Shown here: positions 16,471-25,666 of the stretch, one piece after another | Position numbering within the stretch: the stretch's first letter is position 1 | Layout: the number at the start of each line of letters is the position of its first letter | Translations under genes and position numbers: made by a program | The notes under the pieces: model-generated | What the model was told of the DNA's origin: nothing | The model's input: only the letters and a program-made list of their open reading frames with translations | The model's database searches: none | Assembly (NCBI RefSeq): GCF_010501065.1 | Contig: NZ_QVMM01000007.1 | Span: 1-64,000 of the forward strand | DNA: 64,000 nucleotides | Source of the DNA: Dysgonomonas sp. 216 | GTDB lineage: Bacteria > Bacteroidota > Bacteroidia > Bacteroidales > Dysgonomonadaceae | Direction of reading: 5' to 3'

Positions 16471-17091
16471 ATGGAGAATATAAAAAATATCCTTTTTGAT
16501 TTTGGAGGAGTTATAGTAGGACTGGATAAACAAAAGGCTGTTGACCGTTTCAGGGAAATAGGAATCTCGAACATAGAGGACTATTTGAGCGAATTCAGAC
16601 AGAGTGGAATATTCCTTGATTTAGAGGAAGGCAAACTAACTAAAGATGAGTTTTATGCCGAATTTCGGAAACTGGCAGGGAAGGATGTATCTGCCGACGA
16701 TATAGATTCGGGTTGGATGGCTTTCTTGACCTATATTCCTGAGTATAAATTTCAGTTATTGAAGGACTTGCGAAAAAAATATAATGTTTATCTATTAAGT
16801 AATACAAACCCGGTAATTATGGGATGGGCCGAATCGGAAGATTTTTCGCCGACTAAAGAGCCTATAACGGCCTTTTTTGACAAATGTTTTTATTCGTTTA
16901 AAATAGGTGCTGCAAAGCCCGATAAAGCGTCTTTCGAGGCGGTAATAGCAGGAGCAGGCCTTAAGCCCGAAGAAACATTGTTTCTTGACGATGGGCAAAC
17001 AAATCTTGATGTAGCCGCCGAATTTGGTTTCAAAACTTATTTGGCTAATCAGGACGAAGATCTGAGAAAAGTATTTGCCGATTTACTCTAG
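16471..17091 (+). CDS. HAD-superfamily phosphatase, YihX-like
   Basis: A 206-residue HAD hydrolase. Motif I is LFDFGGVIVGLD with Asp10 as presumed nucleophile; the second Asp of the usual DxD is Gly, as in the YihX-type subgroup. Motif II is LLSNTN (near 108-113), motif III the Lys in IGAAKPD (near 149), motif IV FLDDGQTNLD. A helical cap lies between motifs I and II. Substrate is unknown; YihX relatives act on sugar phosphates. ribF starts 9 bp after it, and FMN or a riboflavin precursor phosphate would be a context-based guess only. Confidence 0.88.
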   Translation: MENIKNILFDFGGVIVGLDKQKAVDRFREIGISNIEDYLSEFRQSGIFLDLEEGKLTKDEFYAEFRKLAGKDVSADDIDSGWMAFLTYIPEYKFQLLKDLRKKYNVYLLSNTNPVIMGWAESEDFSPTKEPITAFFDKCFYSFKIGAAKPDKASFEAVIAGAGLKPEETLFLDDGQTNLDVAAEFGFKTYLANQDEDLRKVFADLL

Positions 17092-17100
17092 TATGTAAAA

Positions 17101-18039
17101 GTGGAATTAATAGATTCAATACAAAATAAGCAATTAAAGCCGATGGTAGCTACCATCGGTTTTTTCGACGGAGTACATTCCGGGCATCGTTATCTTATTG
17201 AACAAGTAAGGGAAGAGGCTCGTAAACGTTCGCTACCATCGGCTGTTATAACATTTCCCGTTCACCCCCGAAAGGTAATGAACAGCACTTATCAACCAGC
17301 TTTGCTATGTGGCTTTGAGGAGAAAGTAGAGCGTTTAGCTTCAACCAATATTGATTATTGTGTATCAATGGATTTCACACTTGAAATATCTCGTATGTCT
17401 GCCGAACAGTTTATGCGAAACATATTGAAAGACCAGCTTAATGTAAAAACATTGGTTATTGGTTACGATCACAGGTTTGGGCATAACCGAATAGAAGGAT
17501 TTGAAGATTACGTGCGTTTTGGCAAAGAAATAGGGATAGATGTTGTTCAGGCGAAAGAATTAAATGAATTGGAACATGTGAGTTCGACCCGTATCCGTAC
17601 CCTTTTAATGGAAGGGAATGTTGAGGCAGCTGCTAACATGTTATCGTATAACTATACAATATCGGGGAAGGTTGTTGAAGGATTTAAAGTTGGACGAACC
17701 ATAGGTTTTCCGACGGCAAATATCAGAGTTTGGGAAGACTATAAAGTAGTACCGGCTTACGGTGTATACGCTGTTGTTGTACACGTTAACAATGTAAGAT
17801 ATGGAGGAATGTTATACATCGGGAAACGGCCTACCTTGCATAATGGAGAAAATGTGAGTCTCGAAGTAAACATTTTCAATTTCGATGGCGATCTTTATAA
17901 TCAATCGTTGACTGTTGAATTTATAGAATTTATCCGCCCTGACGAGAAATTCTCAGGTTTGGAAGAGCTTAAAGCACGGATTGGGAAAGATAAATGTACT
18001 GTACTTGCAGTTCTTGAAAAACGTTTGCTATTATTTTAA
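17101..18039 (+). CDS. ribF: Bifunctional riboflavin kinase / FAD synthetase
   Basis: A 312-residue enzyme that phosphorylates riboflavin to FMN and adenylylates FMN to FAD. The N-terminal nucleotidyltransferase domain (about 1-180) shows GFFDGVHSGHR (20-30, the HxGH-like motif) and SSTRIR near 162. The C-terminal riboflavin kinase domain (about 185-312) shows GRTIGFPTANI and the conserved VYAVVV and GMLYIGKRPT strands. The start is GTG at 17101; no ATG fits, since the ATG at 17092 runs straight into a stop. It is coupled to the HAD gene in front (9 bp). Confidence 0.96.
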   Translation: MELIDSIQNKQLKPMVATIGFFDGVHSGHRYLIEQVREEARKRSLPSAVITFPVHPRKVMNSTYQPALLCGFEEKVERLASTNIDYCVSMDFTLEISRMSAEQFMRNILKDQLNVKTLVIGYDHRFGHNRIEGFEDYVRFGKEIGIDVVQAKELNELEHVSSTRIRTLLMEGNVEAAANMLSYNYTISGKVVEGFKVGRTIGFPTANIRVWEDYKVVPAYGVYAVVVHVNNVRYGGMLYIGKRPTLHNGENVSLEVNIFNFDGDLYNQSLTVEFIEFIRPDEKFSGLEELKARIGKDKCTVLAVLEKRLLLF

Positions 18040-18107
18040 TCTCTCTGCTAAAAATATTTAAATAAGTTGTTGTATTCTTGATAATCTAAACTAAATTATG
18101 TTCCTTT

Positions 18108-18138
18108 GGAAATATTTATCACTAGCAAGTATTTATTA
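18108..18138. promoter_or_regulatory. Repeated AAATATTTAT-like sites before marR
   Basis: GGAAATATTTATCA (18108-18121) and GCAAGTATTTATTA (18125-18138) resemble each other and a third copy, GGCAAATATTTATA (18530-18543), in front of the oxidoreductase gene. Similar sites before both genes of a regulator-target pair suggest binding by the MarR product. Half-site symmetry is weak, so this is tentative. Confidence 0.35.
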
Positions 18139-18503
18139 TGGAATCAATCTGTAAATTAAAAGACTTATACAAAGCCCTTTATAATTTTGAAAAGAAATTT
18201 TCGGAAGTAAATGGCTTGACTATAAATGAAGGCATGGTTTTATGTTGCTTGAAAGATGGAAAATCTAAGTCAGCTAACGAGTTGTGCGATTTTGTAGGGT
18301 TGTCTAATTCGCGTGTTTCGCGTATAATAAATACAGTGGAAAATAAAGGATATATAATGCGGGAAATGGGAATCGCTGATAAGCGTCAGATGATTTTTAC
18401 ATTAACCGATTCAGGATTACAGAAAGTTAAGGAAATGCAAGCGAAGGAAATTGATTTCTCGGGTTTTGCTGCATCTTTAACGCAACTAATGAATAAAGAA
18501 TAA
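18138..18503 (+). CDS. MarR-family transcriptional regulator
   Basis: A 121-residue winged-helix regulator. An N-terminal dimerisation helix is followed by the helix-turn-helix SANELCDFVGLSNSRVSRIINTVENKGYI (about residues 52-82) and the wing MREMGIADKRQMIFTLTDSG, where DKR is the usual MarR wing motif. It lies 49 bp upstream of the sulfur-trafficking flavoprotein gene, with similar short sites before both genes, so it probably controls that gene and itself. The signal may be a reactive sulfur or redox cue, but no conserved sensing Cys pattern is evident. Confidence 0.88.
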   Translation: MESICKLKDLYKALYNFEKKFSEVNGLTINEGMVLCCLKDGKSKSANELCDFVGLSNSRVSRIINTVENKGYIMREMGIADKRQMIFTLTDSGLQKVKEMQAKEIDFSGFAASLTQLMNKE

Positions 18504-18552
18504 AAAATTTTGACAAATTAATTGCTATTGGCAAATATTTATATTAGAAATT

Positions 18553-21000
18553 ATGAAAATAATAATAGTAGGAGGCGTTGCAGGAGGAGCAACTGTTGCC
18601 GCTCGTTTAAGAAGAGTTGATGAATCGGCAGAAATAATATTATTTGAACGGGGAGCTTATGTGTCGTATGCAAATTGCGGTTTGCCTTACTACATAGGAG
18701 GTACAATAAGTGAGCGCGACAGATTGTTTGTACAAACGGCAGAGGGTTTTGTTAATCGGTTTAATATAGATATACGGGTTAACACTGAGGTGTTGGTTGT
18801 AAACAGACAGACGAAAAACGTTGTTGTCAGAAATTTGCTGACGGGAGAAGAGTATTCTGAAAGCTACGATAAGCTTGTGTTATCGACAGGAGCCGAACCT
18901 ATAAAACCTCCTATTCCGGGTATCGGAAACAAACAGATATTCGCGTTGCGTAATATCCCCGATATGGATAGGATAAAAGAATACGTTGATGAGAATAAGC
19001 CTCGTCGGGCTGTTGTTGTTGGAGGTGGTTTCATCGGGCTCGAGATGGTCGAAAATTTGCATGATGCCGGAGTAGAAGTCTGCGTTGTAGAACGTTCCGA
19101 TCAGGTAATGGCTCCACTCGATTTTCCTATGGCTGCAATGGTGCATCAACATTTAAAATCGAAAGGTATAGGGCTGCTGTTGGGCGAAAATGTTATAGAA
19201 TTTAAAGAAAGTGGACACAATGTTTCTGTCCTACTCGAAAGCGGAAAAGAAATATCTGCCGATATGGTTATCCTGAGCATAGGCGTGAAACCTGAAACAA
19301 AACTGGCTAAAGAAGCATCACTGGAATTAGGATCGCTTGGGGGAATAAGAGTAAATGAATACATGCAAACGTCGGACTCTGACATATATGCTTTGGGCGA
19401 TGCTGTCGAGGTTTTAAATCCTGTTACGGGTAAATATAGTCTGATTCCGCTTGCCGGACCGGCCAATAAACAGGGACGTATTGTTGCTGATAATATAACC
19501 GAAGAAAATAAATATAAGTATAAAGGGACAATAGGAACATCTATTGCAAAAGTATTTGATGTGACGGTTGCGGCAACAGGGGCTTCGAGTAAATTGTTGG
19601 ATAAGGAGCAAATTGAGCATATATCATCTTTTACACATGGAAATTCGCATGCGGGATATTATCCGGGAGCTTTGCCCTTAACCATTAAAATAAATTTTTC
19701 TCCTGTCGACGGAAAGCTCTGTGGCGCACAAGTTGTGGGTTTTGATGGCGTTGATAAGCGAATCGATCTTTTAGCTGAGGTAGTTCGGAAAGGTGGCACT
19801 ATTTACGACTTGCAGGAAATTGAGCATGCTTATGCTCCGCCTTATTCATCGGCTAAAGATCCGGTTAATATGGCAGGATTTGTTGCAGATAATATTTTAA
19901 GAAATAAGGTAAATATTGTCCATTGGGATGATATTGCATCGCTCGATTCTTCTTCTATTATGATACTGGATGTTCGTACCCAAAGTGAATATTCTTTTGG
20001 AAATATTTCAGGTTCTGTAAATATTCCGTTAGACGACCTCAGAGGGCGTCTGTCTGAGATTCCGCGGGATAAGAAGATAATTATTTACTGTGCTGTTGGT
20101 TTACGAGGATATACAGCTTCGCGCATTCTTTTGCAGCATGGATATACAGATGTGCACAACCTTTCGGGCGGTTATAAAATATATTTAGCTTCAGTTGACA
20201 AACAATCAACCGATCAAGCCTTTAAATCGTCATCGGATATGAATGAAAGAACAAGCGAGAATAGTGAAGATCTTATAAAAACAATATCGATAAATGCTTG
20301 TGGAATGCAATGCCCAGGGCCGATAATGGAACTTAAAAAGAATTATGACCGGATAGAAGTTGGAGATCGTCTTGAAATAAAAGTGACCGATCAGGCTTTT
20401 GGCGAAGATTTAAAAGGCTGGAGCCGTATGATGGGCGCTAAATTATTAAATATTGAAAACTCGAAAGGCGTGATTTCCGCTACGGTAGAAAAATCAGCGA
20501 AAGAGCAGAACGCTCTGCAAATGAAAGAAAGAGATAATAAAACGCTGATTGTTTTTAATGACGATCTCGACCGTGCACTAGCTTCGTTTGTTATTGCAAA
20601 CGGGGCAGCAGCTTCGGGGAAAAAAGTGAGTATGTTTTTTACTTTCTGGGGCTTAAATGTTCTAAAAAAGAGACAAAAGCCATCGGTAAAAAAAGACTTA
20701 ATGGGCAAAATGTTTGGCTTAATGTTGCCTTCGAGCAGTAAAAAACTTAGTCTGTCGAAAATGAATATGGGAGGATTGGGTAGTAAAATGATGCGTTATG
20801 TAATGAAAAATAAAAATATAGACAGCCTCGAAATGTTGATGCTAGAGGCTCAGAATAACGGTGTCGAATTTATTGCATGTTCAATGTCGATGGATGTAAT
20901 GGGTATTAAGGCTGAAGAACTTTTGGATGGTGTAACAATAGGAGGTGTTGCTGCATACTTAGACAGAGCTGAAGATGCCAATGTTAATTTATTTATTTGA
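18553..21000 (+). CDS. CoA-disulfide reductase-like flavoprotein fused to rhodanese, TusA and DsrE domains
   Basis: An 815-residue four-part protein. Residues 1-445 are a pyridine nucleotide-disulfide oxidoreductase: GGVAGGATVAARLRR binds FAD, Cys42 in ANCGLPYYIGG is the redox Cys of CoA-disulfide/persulfide reductases, and VVVGGGFIGLEM binds NAD(P)H. Residues about 465-555 are a rhodanese domain with active-site CAVGLRG. Residues about 570-645 are TusA-like with CGMQCPGP. Residues about 660-815 are DsrE/DsrF-like. Cys-to-Cys persulfide transfer along the chain is expected; the likely substrates are CoA-persulfide or polysulfide. Such fusions are known in anaerobes. A MarR gene precedes it. 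Confidence 0.92.
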   Translation: MKIIIVGGVAGGATVAARLRRVDESAEIILFERGAYVSYANCGLPYYIGGTISERDRLFVQTAEGFVNRFNIDIRVNTEVLVVNRQTKNVVVRNLLTGEEYSESYDKLVLSTGAEPIKPPIPGIGNKQIFALRNIPDMDRIKEYVDENKPRRAVVVGGGFIGLEMVENLHDAGVEVCVVERSDQVMAPLDFPMAAMVHQHLKSKGIGLLLGENVIEFKESGHNVSVLLESGKEISADMVILSIGVKPETKLAKEASLELGSLGGIRVNEYMQTSDSDIYALGDAVEVLNPVTGKYSLIPLAGPANKQGRIVADNITEENKYKYKGTIGTSIAKVFDVTVAATGASSKLLDKEQIEHISSFTHGNSHAGYYPGALPLTIKINFSPVDGKLCGAQVVGFDGVDKRIDLLAEVVRKGGTIYDLQEIEHAYAPPYSSAKDPVNMAGFVADNILRNKVNIVHWDDIASLDSSSIMILDVRTQSEYSFGNISGSVNIPLDDLRGRLSEIPRDKKIIIYCAVGLRGYTASRILLQHGYTDVHNLSGGYKIYLASVDKQSTDQAFKSSSDMNERTSENSEDLIKTISINACGMQCPGPIMELKKNYDRIEVGDRLEIKVTDQAFGEDLKGWSRMMGAKLLNIENSKGVISATVEKSAKEQNALQMKERDNKTLIVFNDDLDRALASFVIANGAAASGKKVSMFFTFWGLNVLKKRQKPSVKKDLMGKMFGLMLPSSSKKLSLSKMNMGGLGSKMMRYVMKNKNIDSLEMLMLEAQNNGVEFIACSMSMDVMGIKAEELLDGVTIGGVAAYLDRAEDANVNLFI

Positions 21001-21002
21001 TA

Positions 21003-21308
21003 CTAAAAAAGTTGGGTTACAGCATAGCCTAAGAGTAGAATAAATATTATTATCAACAGAATGATTGCAATAATGCCCCATTTTAAAAGTCTCAATAGTT
21101 TTTGTATCGAACTATGTGTTTCAGTATAGTTCTTTTCGAGCAGGTTTAAAACAGCAGCCGAGAATACAAGAACATCATCGAGCCAGCCTATACCGGGAAT
21201 ATCAGGAATAAGGTCGGTTGGGATAACGGCGTAAACAGCCGAAAGGATGACCCATATCCAAGCCCATACCGACTTTTTATTTTCAACTTTATTTTCTGGT
21301 GTTTTCAT
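21003..21308 (-). CDS. DUF1232 (YkvA-like) small membrane protein
   Basis: A 101-residue protein. VYAVIPTDLIPDIPGIGWLDDVLV (about 25-48) is the DUF1232 signature, in which the Asp-Leu-Ile-Pro-Asp stretch is conserved. A strongly hydrophobic C-terminal helix (about 76-98) and a hydrophobic segment near 14-30 place it in the inner membrane. It overlaps the CNNM-type gene by 4 bp (ATGA) and is co-transcribed with it. The family's function is unknown; the link to an ion-transport protein suggests a membrane-homeostasis role. Confidence 0.85.
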   Translation of the reverse strand: MKTPENKVENKKSVWAWIWVILSAVYAVIPTDLIPDIPGIGWLDDVLVFSAAVLNLLEKNYTETHSSIQKLLRLLKWGIIAIILLIIIFILLLGYAVTQLF

Positions 21309-22594
21309 GCCGAAGCGTGTTGTTTATTAGCCGGAGTTTCAAATACCAGAATTTTGTCGATGCGTACACCATCCATGTCGACAATCTCGATGGCAAATTT
21401 TTTCCATTTTAACGATTCTCCTGTTTTGGGGATATGTCCTAAACGGTCAAGTATTAAGCCACTGATTGTATTGTATTCGTATTTTGGATATAACTCAGCC
21501 ATATTGAAGTAAGATAAGAAATTATAAAACGAACACTGTCCATCAATAAGGTATCCGCCATCTTCGCGTTTTATAATGTCAGGTTCTTCGTTAGGCTCGG
21601 ATATGTTGCCAACTAATGCCTCAAGGATATCTTTCAGACTGACAATTCCCTGTACAGTGCCAAATTCGTCTGAAACAAGCGCATATTGAATATGAGTTTG
21701 TTTCATTTCGTCTAATGCGCTGTATACTTCTTTATTTTCATAAAAATAGTGTACGGGACGTGCAGCGGTTTCCAACTTAAATTCAGGGTCATTCATTTTT
21801 CCGAACATATCTTTCAGGTGAACCATACCCAATACATTGTCGAGGCTTTTGTCAGCAACAGGGTATTTATCATAAGGATTGTTTCTTATAATTTCCATAA
21901 CCTGTTCGTTAGACATCGATTTCTCCAGCCATACTATTTCGTTACGGGGTGTCATTATAGATTCAATATCTCTATCTCCTAAAGTAAATACACGTTCTAC
22001 TATCGCCTGTTCTACAGGCTGTACATCACCGCCTTCGGTACCTTCCAATAGCAGCGATTTAATTTCTTCTTCAGTGACTTTATTTTCCGACTCTTCTACC
22101 CCTAAAATATTGAAAATAAATGCGGTACTTTTCGATAATATCCAGACAAAAGGAGATGCCAATACTGATAAGTAGTGCATCGGGCGGGATATTATTTTAG
22201 AAATCTTTTCAGCCGCACTCATTCCAATACGTTTAGGCACGAGTTCTCCAAAAATAATAGTAAAGTAAGTAACTACAATTACAATTAAAATTTGAGCCAC
22301 ATGATACGAATACGTAGGAGGAAAACCTGCACTGGATAATATCTCCGAGAAAGGAGCAGCTAACACTTCGCCGGAGTAGATACCGGTTAATATTCCTATA
22401 AGTGTAATTCCAACTTGTATAGTCGAAAGAAATTTATTAGGGTTATTTGCCAGATTTAATGCTGCTTGTGCCGCATTATTCCCATGTCTGGCCTCGTTTG
22501 TGAGTTTCGATTTACGTGCCGAAATTACAGCAATTTCAGACATTGACAGAATGCCGTTCAAAATAATTAATCCGATAATTATAAAGACTTCCAT
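21305..22594 (-). CDS. CNNM/CorC-family (hemolysin-like) membrane protein
   Basis: A 429-residue protein with the three parts of the family. A DUF21 membrane domain (about 1-180, three to four TM segments, with the GELVPKRIG motif near 112-120) is followed by a CBS pair (about 200-330; IMTPRNEIVWL, YDKYPVAD, FGTVQGIVSLKDIL) and a CorC_HlyC domain (about 345-425; GGYLIDGQ, TISGLILDRLGHIPKTGE). The family is linked to Mg2+ or Co2+ efflux and tolerance; older names call it hemolysin without good reason. It is the first gene of a two-gene leftward unit. Confidence 0.93.
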   Translation of the reverse strand: MEVFIIIGLIILNGILSMSEIAVISARKSKLTNEARHGNNAAQAALNLANNPNKFLSTIQVGITLIGILTGIYSGEVLAAPFSEILSSAGFPPTYSYHVAQILIVIVVTYFTIIFGELVPKRIGMSAAEKISKIISRPMHYLSVLASPFVWILSKSTAFIFNILGVEESENKVTEEEIKSLLLEGTEGGDVQPVEQAIVERVFTLGDRDIESIMTPRNEIVWLEKSMSNEQVMEIIRNNPYDKYPVADKSLDNVLGMVHLKDMFGKMNDPEFKLETAARPVHYFYENKEVYSALDEMKQTHIQYALVSDEFGTVQGIVSLKDILEALVGNISEPNEEPDIIKREDGGYLIDGQCSFYNFLSYFNMAELYPKYEYNTISGLILDRLGHIPKTGESLKWKKFAIEIVDMDGVRIDKILVFETPANKQHASA

Positions 22595-22805
22595 AAAAGA
22601 TTGATTTATATAGCGAATGTAAAGATATTCTACGAATAATTACAGCATTTTTAGTCTTTGTTGCAAATTTGGTCTTTGTTGTTCTTGTTTTTTGTACATT
22701 TTTTTATTCTTATACCTCAAAAAGCAAAGATTATAATACTAAAAGTTGTATTTTTGTTGAATAAATGACAAAAAATAATATTTAACAGCACTAAGTGTAA
22801 CAATT

Positions 22806-23825
22806 ATGGATTCGATGGATTGGGCAAATTTACCGTTTGGGTACATGAAAACCGACTACAATGTAAGGTCGTATTTCAAAGATGGAAAATGGAGTACTCC
22901 TGAAGCTACTGATTCGGAACAAATAACCTTGCATATGGCTGCAACATGTTTGCATTATGGGCAGGAAGCTTTTGAAGGACTGAAAGCATTCAGGGGAAAA
23001 GACGGAAAAATACGTATTTTCAGAATGAGAGAAAATGCTTTGCGTATGATTTCATCATGCGAAGGCATACTAATGGAAAAATTGCCCATCGAGATTTTCG
23101 AAGAATCTGTTATTAAAGCTGTGAAGATGAACGAACGCTTTATTCCGCCATACGAAAGTGGTTCATCATTATATATTCGTCCATTGCTAATTGGCACAAG
23201 TGCACAAGTAGGTGTAAAACCGGCGCAAGAATACTTGTTTGTGGTGTTTGTTACTCCGGTAGGTCCATATTTCAAAGATGGCTTTAAACCAACACCAATT
23301 GTTATTTTAAGAAGTTACGACCGCGCGGCTCCTCTTGGAACCGGAACGATTAAAGTTGGAGGTAATTATGCAGCAAGTCTTGTGGCTGGTAAAAAAGCAC
23401 AAGAGCTAGGGTATTCGGCAGTTCTTTATCTTGATGCTAAAGAAAAGAAATACTTGGATGAATGTGGACCCGCTAACTTTTTCGGAATAAAAGATAACAC
23501 ATACATAACTCCTAAATCATCGTCGATATTACCGTCTATCACTAATAAAAGCTTAATGCAATTAGCCGAAGATATGGGTATGAAGGTTGAGCGTCGGCAG
23601 ATAGAAGAAGATGAACTAGCTACATTTGAAGAAGCGGGGGAATGTGGAACTGCGGCTGTGATAACACCTATTGAGAGGATTGATGATATAGAAGAAAACA
23701 AGTCGTATGTATTTACTAAGAACGGCGAAGCCGGGCCTGTTTGTACAAAATTATACAATAAATTAAGAGCGATACAATACGGTGACGAACCCGACAAATA
23801 TAATTGGGTAACTGTATTGGATTAA
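22806..23825 (+). CDS. ilvE: Branched-chain amino acid aminotransferase
   Basis: A 339-residue class IV PLP-dependent aminotransferase, the last step of Leu, Ile and Val synthesis and the first of their breakdown. Signatures are LHYGQEAFEGLKAFRG (about 49-64), the PLP Lys in IKVGGNYAASL (near 183), KYLDECGPANFF and the C-terminal GTAAVITPI. Length and sequence fit the eukaryote-like BCAT subgroup common in Bacteroidota. A TATTTTTG -7 box lies at 22749-22756, 50 bp upstream. lptB follows 31 bp later and may share the transcript. Confidence 0.96.
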   Translation: MDSMDWANLPFGYMKTDYNVRSYFKDGKWSTPEATDSEQITLHMAATCLHYGQEAFEGLKAFRGKDGKIRIFRMRENALRMISSCEGILMEKLPIEIFEESVIKAVKMNERFIPPYESGSSLYIRPLLIGTSAQVGVKPAQEYLFVVFVTPVGPYFKDGFKPTPIVILRSYDRAAPLGTGTIKVGGNYAASLVAGKKAQELGYSAVLYLDAKEKKYLDECGPANFFGIKDNTYITPKSSSILPSITNKSLMQLAEDMGMKVERRQIEEDELATFEEAGECGTAAVITPIERIDDIEENKSYVFTKNGEAGPVCTKLYNKLRAIQYGDEPDKYNWVTVLD

Positions 23826-23856
23826 AATAAAAGAAAAAACCAGAAGCAAACTGTAA

Positions 23857-24624
23857 ATGAGTTCGAATCAATCGCAAATGGTTCTTCGCACCGAAGGACT
23901 GGTAAAAAAGTATAAGTCGAGAACAGTTGTTAACGATGTGTCTATTGAGGTGAAGCAAGGCGAAATTGTAGGCTTGCTGGGACCAAATGGTGCAGGAAAA
24001 ACAACAACCTTTTACATGACTGTAGGATTGGTTATTCCGAACGCTGGAAAAATATTCCTGAACAATCAGGAGATCACAAAGTTTCCTGTTTATAAACGTG
24101 CCCAAAATGGTATCGGATACTTGGCTCAGGAAGCTTCTGTTTTTCGGAAAATGACCGTTGAGGATAATATTCGGGCGGTGTTGGAAATGACAAAAACCTC
24201 GAAGGAATATCAACGTGAAAAGCTTGAAAGCCTGATTTCGGAGTTCGGGCTGGGAAAAGTGCGCAAAAATCTGGGAGATAGGTTGTCGGGCGGAGAACGT
24301 CGTCGGGCCGAAATAGCCCGTTGCTTGGCTATTGACCCTAAATTCATCATGCTCGACGAACCTTTTGCCGGTGTAGACCCTATTGCAGTACAGGATATAC
24401 AGGAGATAGTTGCACAGCTGAAATATAAAAATATTGGTATACTCATAACCGACCATAATGTTGACGAAACATTGAGTATAACCGATAGAGCCTATTTACT
24501 TTTTGAAGGTAAAGTTTTGTTTCAGGGAACGGCGGAGCAACTTGCCGAAAACGAGATTGTGAGAGAAAAATACTTAGGTCGTGATTTCCAACTAAAAAGA
24601 CGAACATTTGATCATCTTCGGTAA
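23857..24624 (+). CDS. lptB: LPS export ABC transporter ATPase
   Basis: A 255-residue ATPase that drives LptFG to extract lipopolysaccharide from the inner membrane. Walker A is GPNGAGKTT (42-50), the signature is [16 protein letters not shown], Walker B is [15 protein letters not shown], and the switch His is in [10 protein letters not shown]. The GVDPIAV and [14 protein letters not shown] segments are typical of LptB rather than other ABC ATPases. The partner membrane genes are not nearby; lptE is at 34922. The first 10 residues are extra compared with E. coli LptB. Confidence 0.96.
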   Translation: MSSNQSQMVLRTEGLVKKYKSRTVVNDVSIEVKQGEIVGLLGPNGAGKTTTFYMTVGLVIPNAGKIFLNNQEITKFPVYKRAQNGIGYLAQEASVFRKMTVEDNIRAVLEMTKTSKEYQREKLESLISEFGLGKVRKNLGDRLSGGERRRAEIARCLAIDPKFIMLDEPFAGVDPIAVQDIQEIVAQLKYKNIGILITDHNVDETLSITDRAYLLFEGKVLFQGTAEQLAENEIVREKYLGRDFQLKRRTFDHLR

Positions 24625-24627
24625 CTG

Positions 24628-24658
24628 TTTGAAGGATTGAAAAAAATATTTATCTTTG
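24628..24658 (+). promoter_or_regulatory. Complete promoter directly in front of ruvX
   Basis: TTTG (24628-24631), a 19-bp spacer and TATCTTTG (24651-24658) match the Bacteroidota consensus. The -7 box ends just 7 bp before the ruvX ATG, so the transcript would have almost no leader. Confidence 0.7.
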
Positions 24659-24665
24659 TGCCCTT

Positions 24666-25100
24666 ATGGGCAGATTAATGGCGATAGATTACGGTACTAA
24701 ACGAACAGGTATTGCTGTTACTGATACATTGAAGATAATAGCAACAGGGTTGGCAACCGTATCTTCCCATAGTTTGATTAATTTCATAAAAGAATACACA
24801 AATAAAGAAACAGTTGATTGCATTATAGTTGGAGCACCTAAACAAACGAATAACGAACCTTCTGAAAATATGAAATTTGTTGAAAGGTTTGTTAGAAGTT
24901 TAAACAAGGAGATTCCGGAAATTCCGGTCAAACTATATGATGAAAGATTTACCTCCGTTATGGCTCATAAAGCTATGATTGACGGTGGTCTAAAGAAAAA
25001 AGATCGTCAGAATAAAGCGTTAGTTGACGAAATAAGTGCAGTCATTCTTTTACAAAGCTATATGGAAAGTTCTTTTTATAAGAAAGGTACAAATATATGA
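24666..25100 (+). CDS. ruvX: Holliday junction resolvase-like / pre-16S rRNA nuclease
   Basis: A 144-residue RNase H-fold protein of the YqgF/RuvX family, tied to 16S rRNA 5'-end maturation and proposed as a junction resolvase. Catalytic acids are in [11 protein letters not shown] (Asp8), YDERFTS (Glu near 98) and [12 protein letters not shown] (Asp near 121). The start at 24666 ([10 protein letters not shown]) fits relatives, although the promoter at 24628-24658 leaves almost no leader; ATG 24678 is the alternative. It overlaps def by 4 bp. Confidence 0.95.
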   Translation: MGRLMAIDYGTKRTGIAVTDTLKIIATGLATVSSHSLINFIKEYTNKETVDCIIVGAPKQTNNEPSENMKFVERFVRSLNKEIPEIPVKLYDERFTSVMAHKAMIDGGLKKKDRQNKALVDEISAVILLQSYMESSFYKKGTNI

Positions 25101-25648
25101 TTTTACCGGTATATTTATACGGACAGCCTGTTTTGCGTAAAGTAGCGCAAGATATAACTCCAGAGTATCCAAAACTAAAGGAGTTGATTGGTAATATGTT
25201 CGATACAATGTATAACGCAAATGGAATAGGATTGGCTGCCCCTCAGGTGGGGCTTAGTATAAGGCTATTTGTTATTGATTTATCTCCTTTAGCAGAGGAT
25301 GATGATAGGTTTACTGACTTTAAGAAGGTTTTTATTAATCCGCAGATATTGGAATCATCGGATGAAACTGAAGCTATTCAAGAAGGATGTTTGAGCTTAC
25401 CCGGTATAAACGAGACAGTAATAAGGCCTGTACAGATAAAAATCCGATATTTAGATGAAGACTTTGTTGAACATACAGAAATGTACGACGATTTTTTTGC
25501 TCGTTGTATACAGCACGAGTATGATCACATTGAAGGCAGAGTATTCATTGACAAAATTTCGGCGATTCGTAAACAACTAATAAAGTCGAAACTAAATAAT
25601 CTGCTGAAAGGTAAAACCCATTGTTCATACAGAGTGAAACCAATATAA
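25097..25648 (+). CDS. def: Peptide deformylase
   Basis: A 183-residue metalloenzyme that removes the formyl group from nascent proteins. All three motifs are intact: [10 protein letters not shown] (about 42-51), EGCLSLPG with the metal-binding Cys, and QHEYDHIEG with the HExxH metal-binding residues. It starts inside the ruvX stop region (ATGA overlap), and the exopolysaccharide genes follow 18 bp later, so read-through into them is possible. Confidence 0.97.
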   Translation: MILPVYLYGQPVLRKVAQDITPEYPKLKELIGNMFDTMYNANGIGLAAPQVGLSIRLFVIDLSPLAEDDDRFTDFKKVFINPQILESSDETEAIQEGCLSLPGINETVIRPVQIKIRYLDEDFVEHTEMYDDFFARCIQHEYDHIEGRVFIDKISAIRKQLIKSKLNNLLKGKTHCSYRVKPI

Positions 25649-25666
25649 GAAATATAATTGTTTATT

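Noticed and set aside
23716..24456. 246-residue minus-strand frame opposite lptB
   Set aside because: It overlaps two certain genes (ilvE end and lptB) and is rich in Phe, Asn and Tyr, as expected of an antisense shadow.
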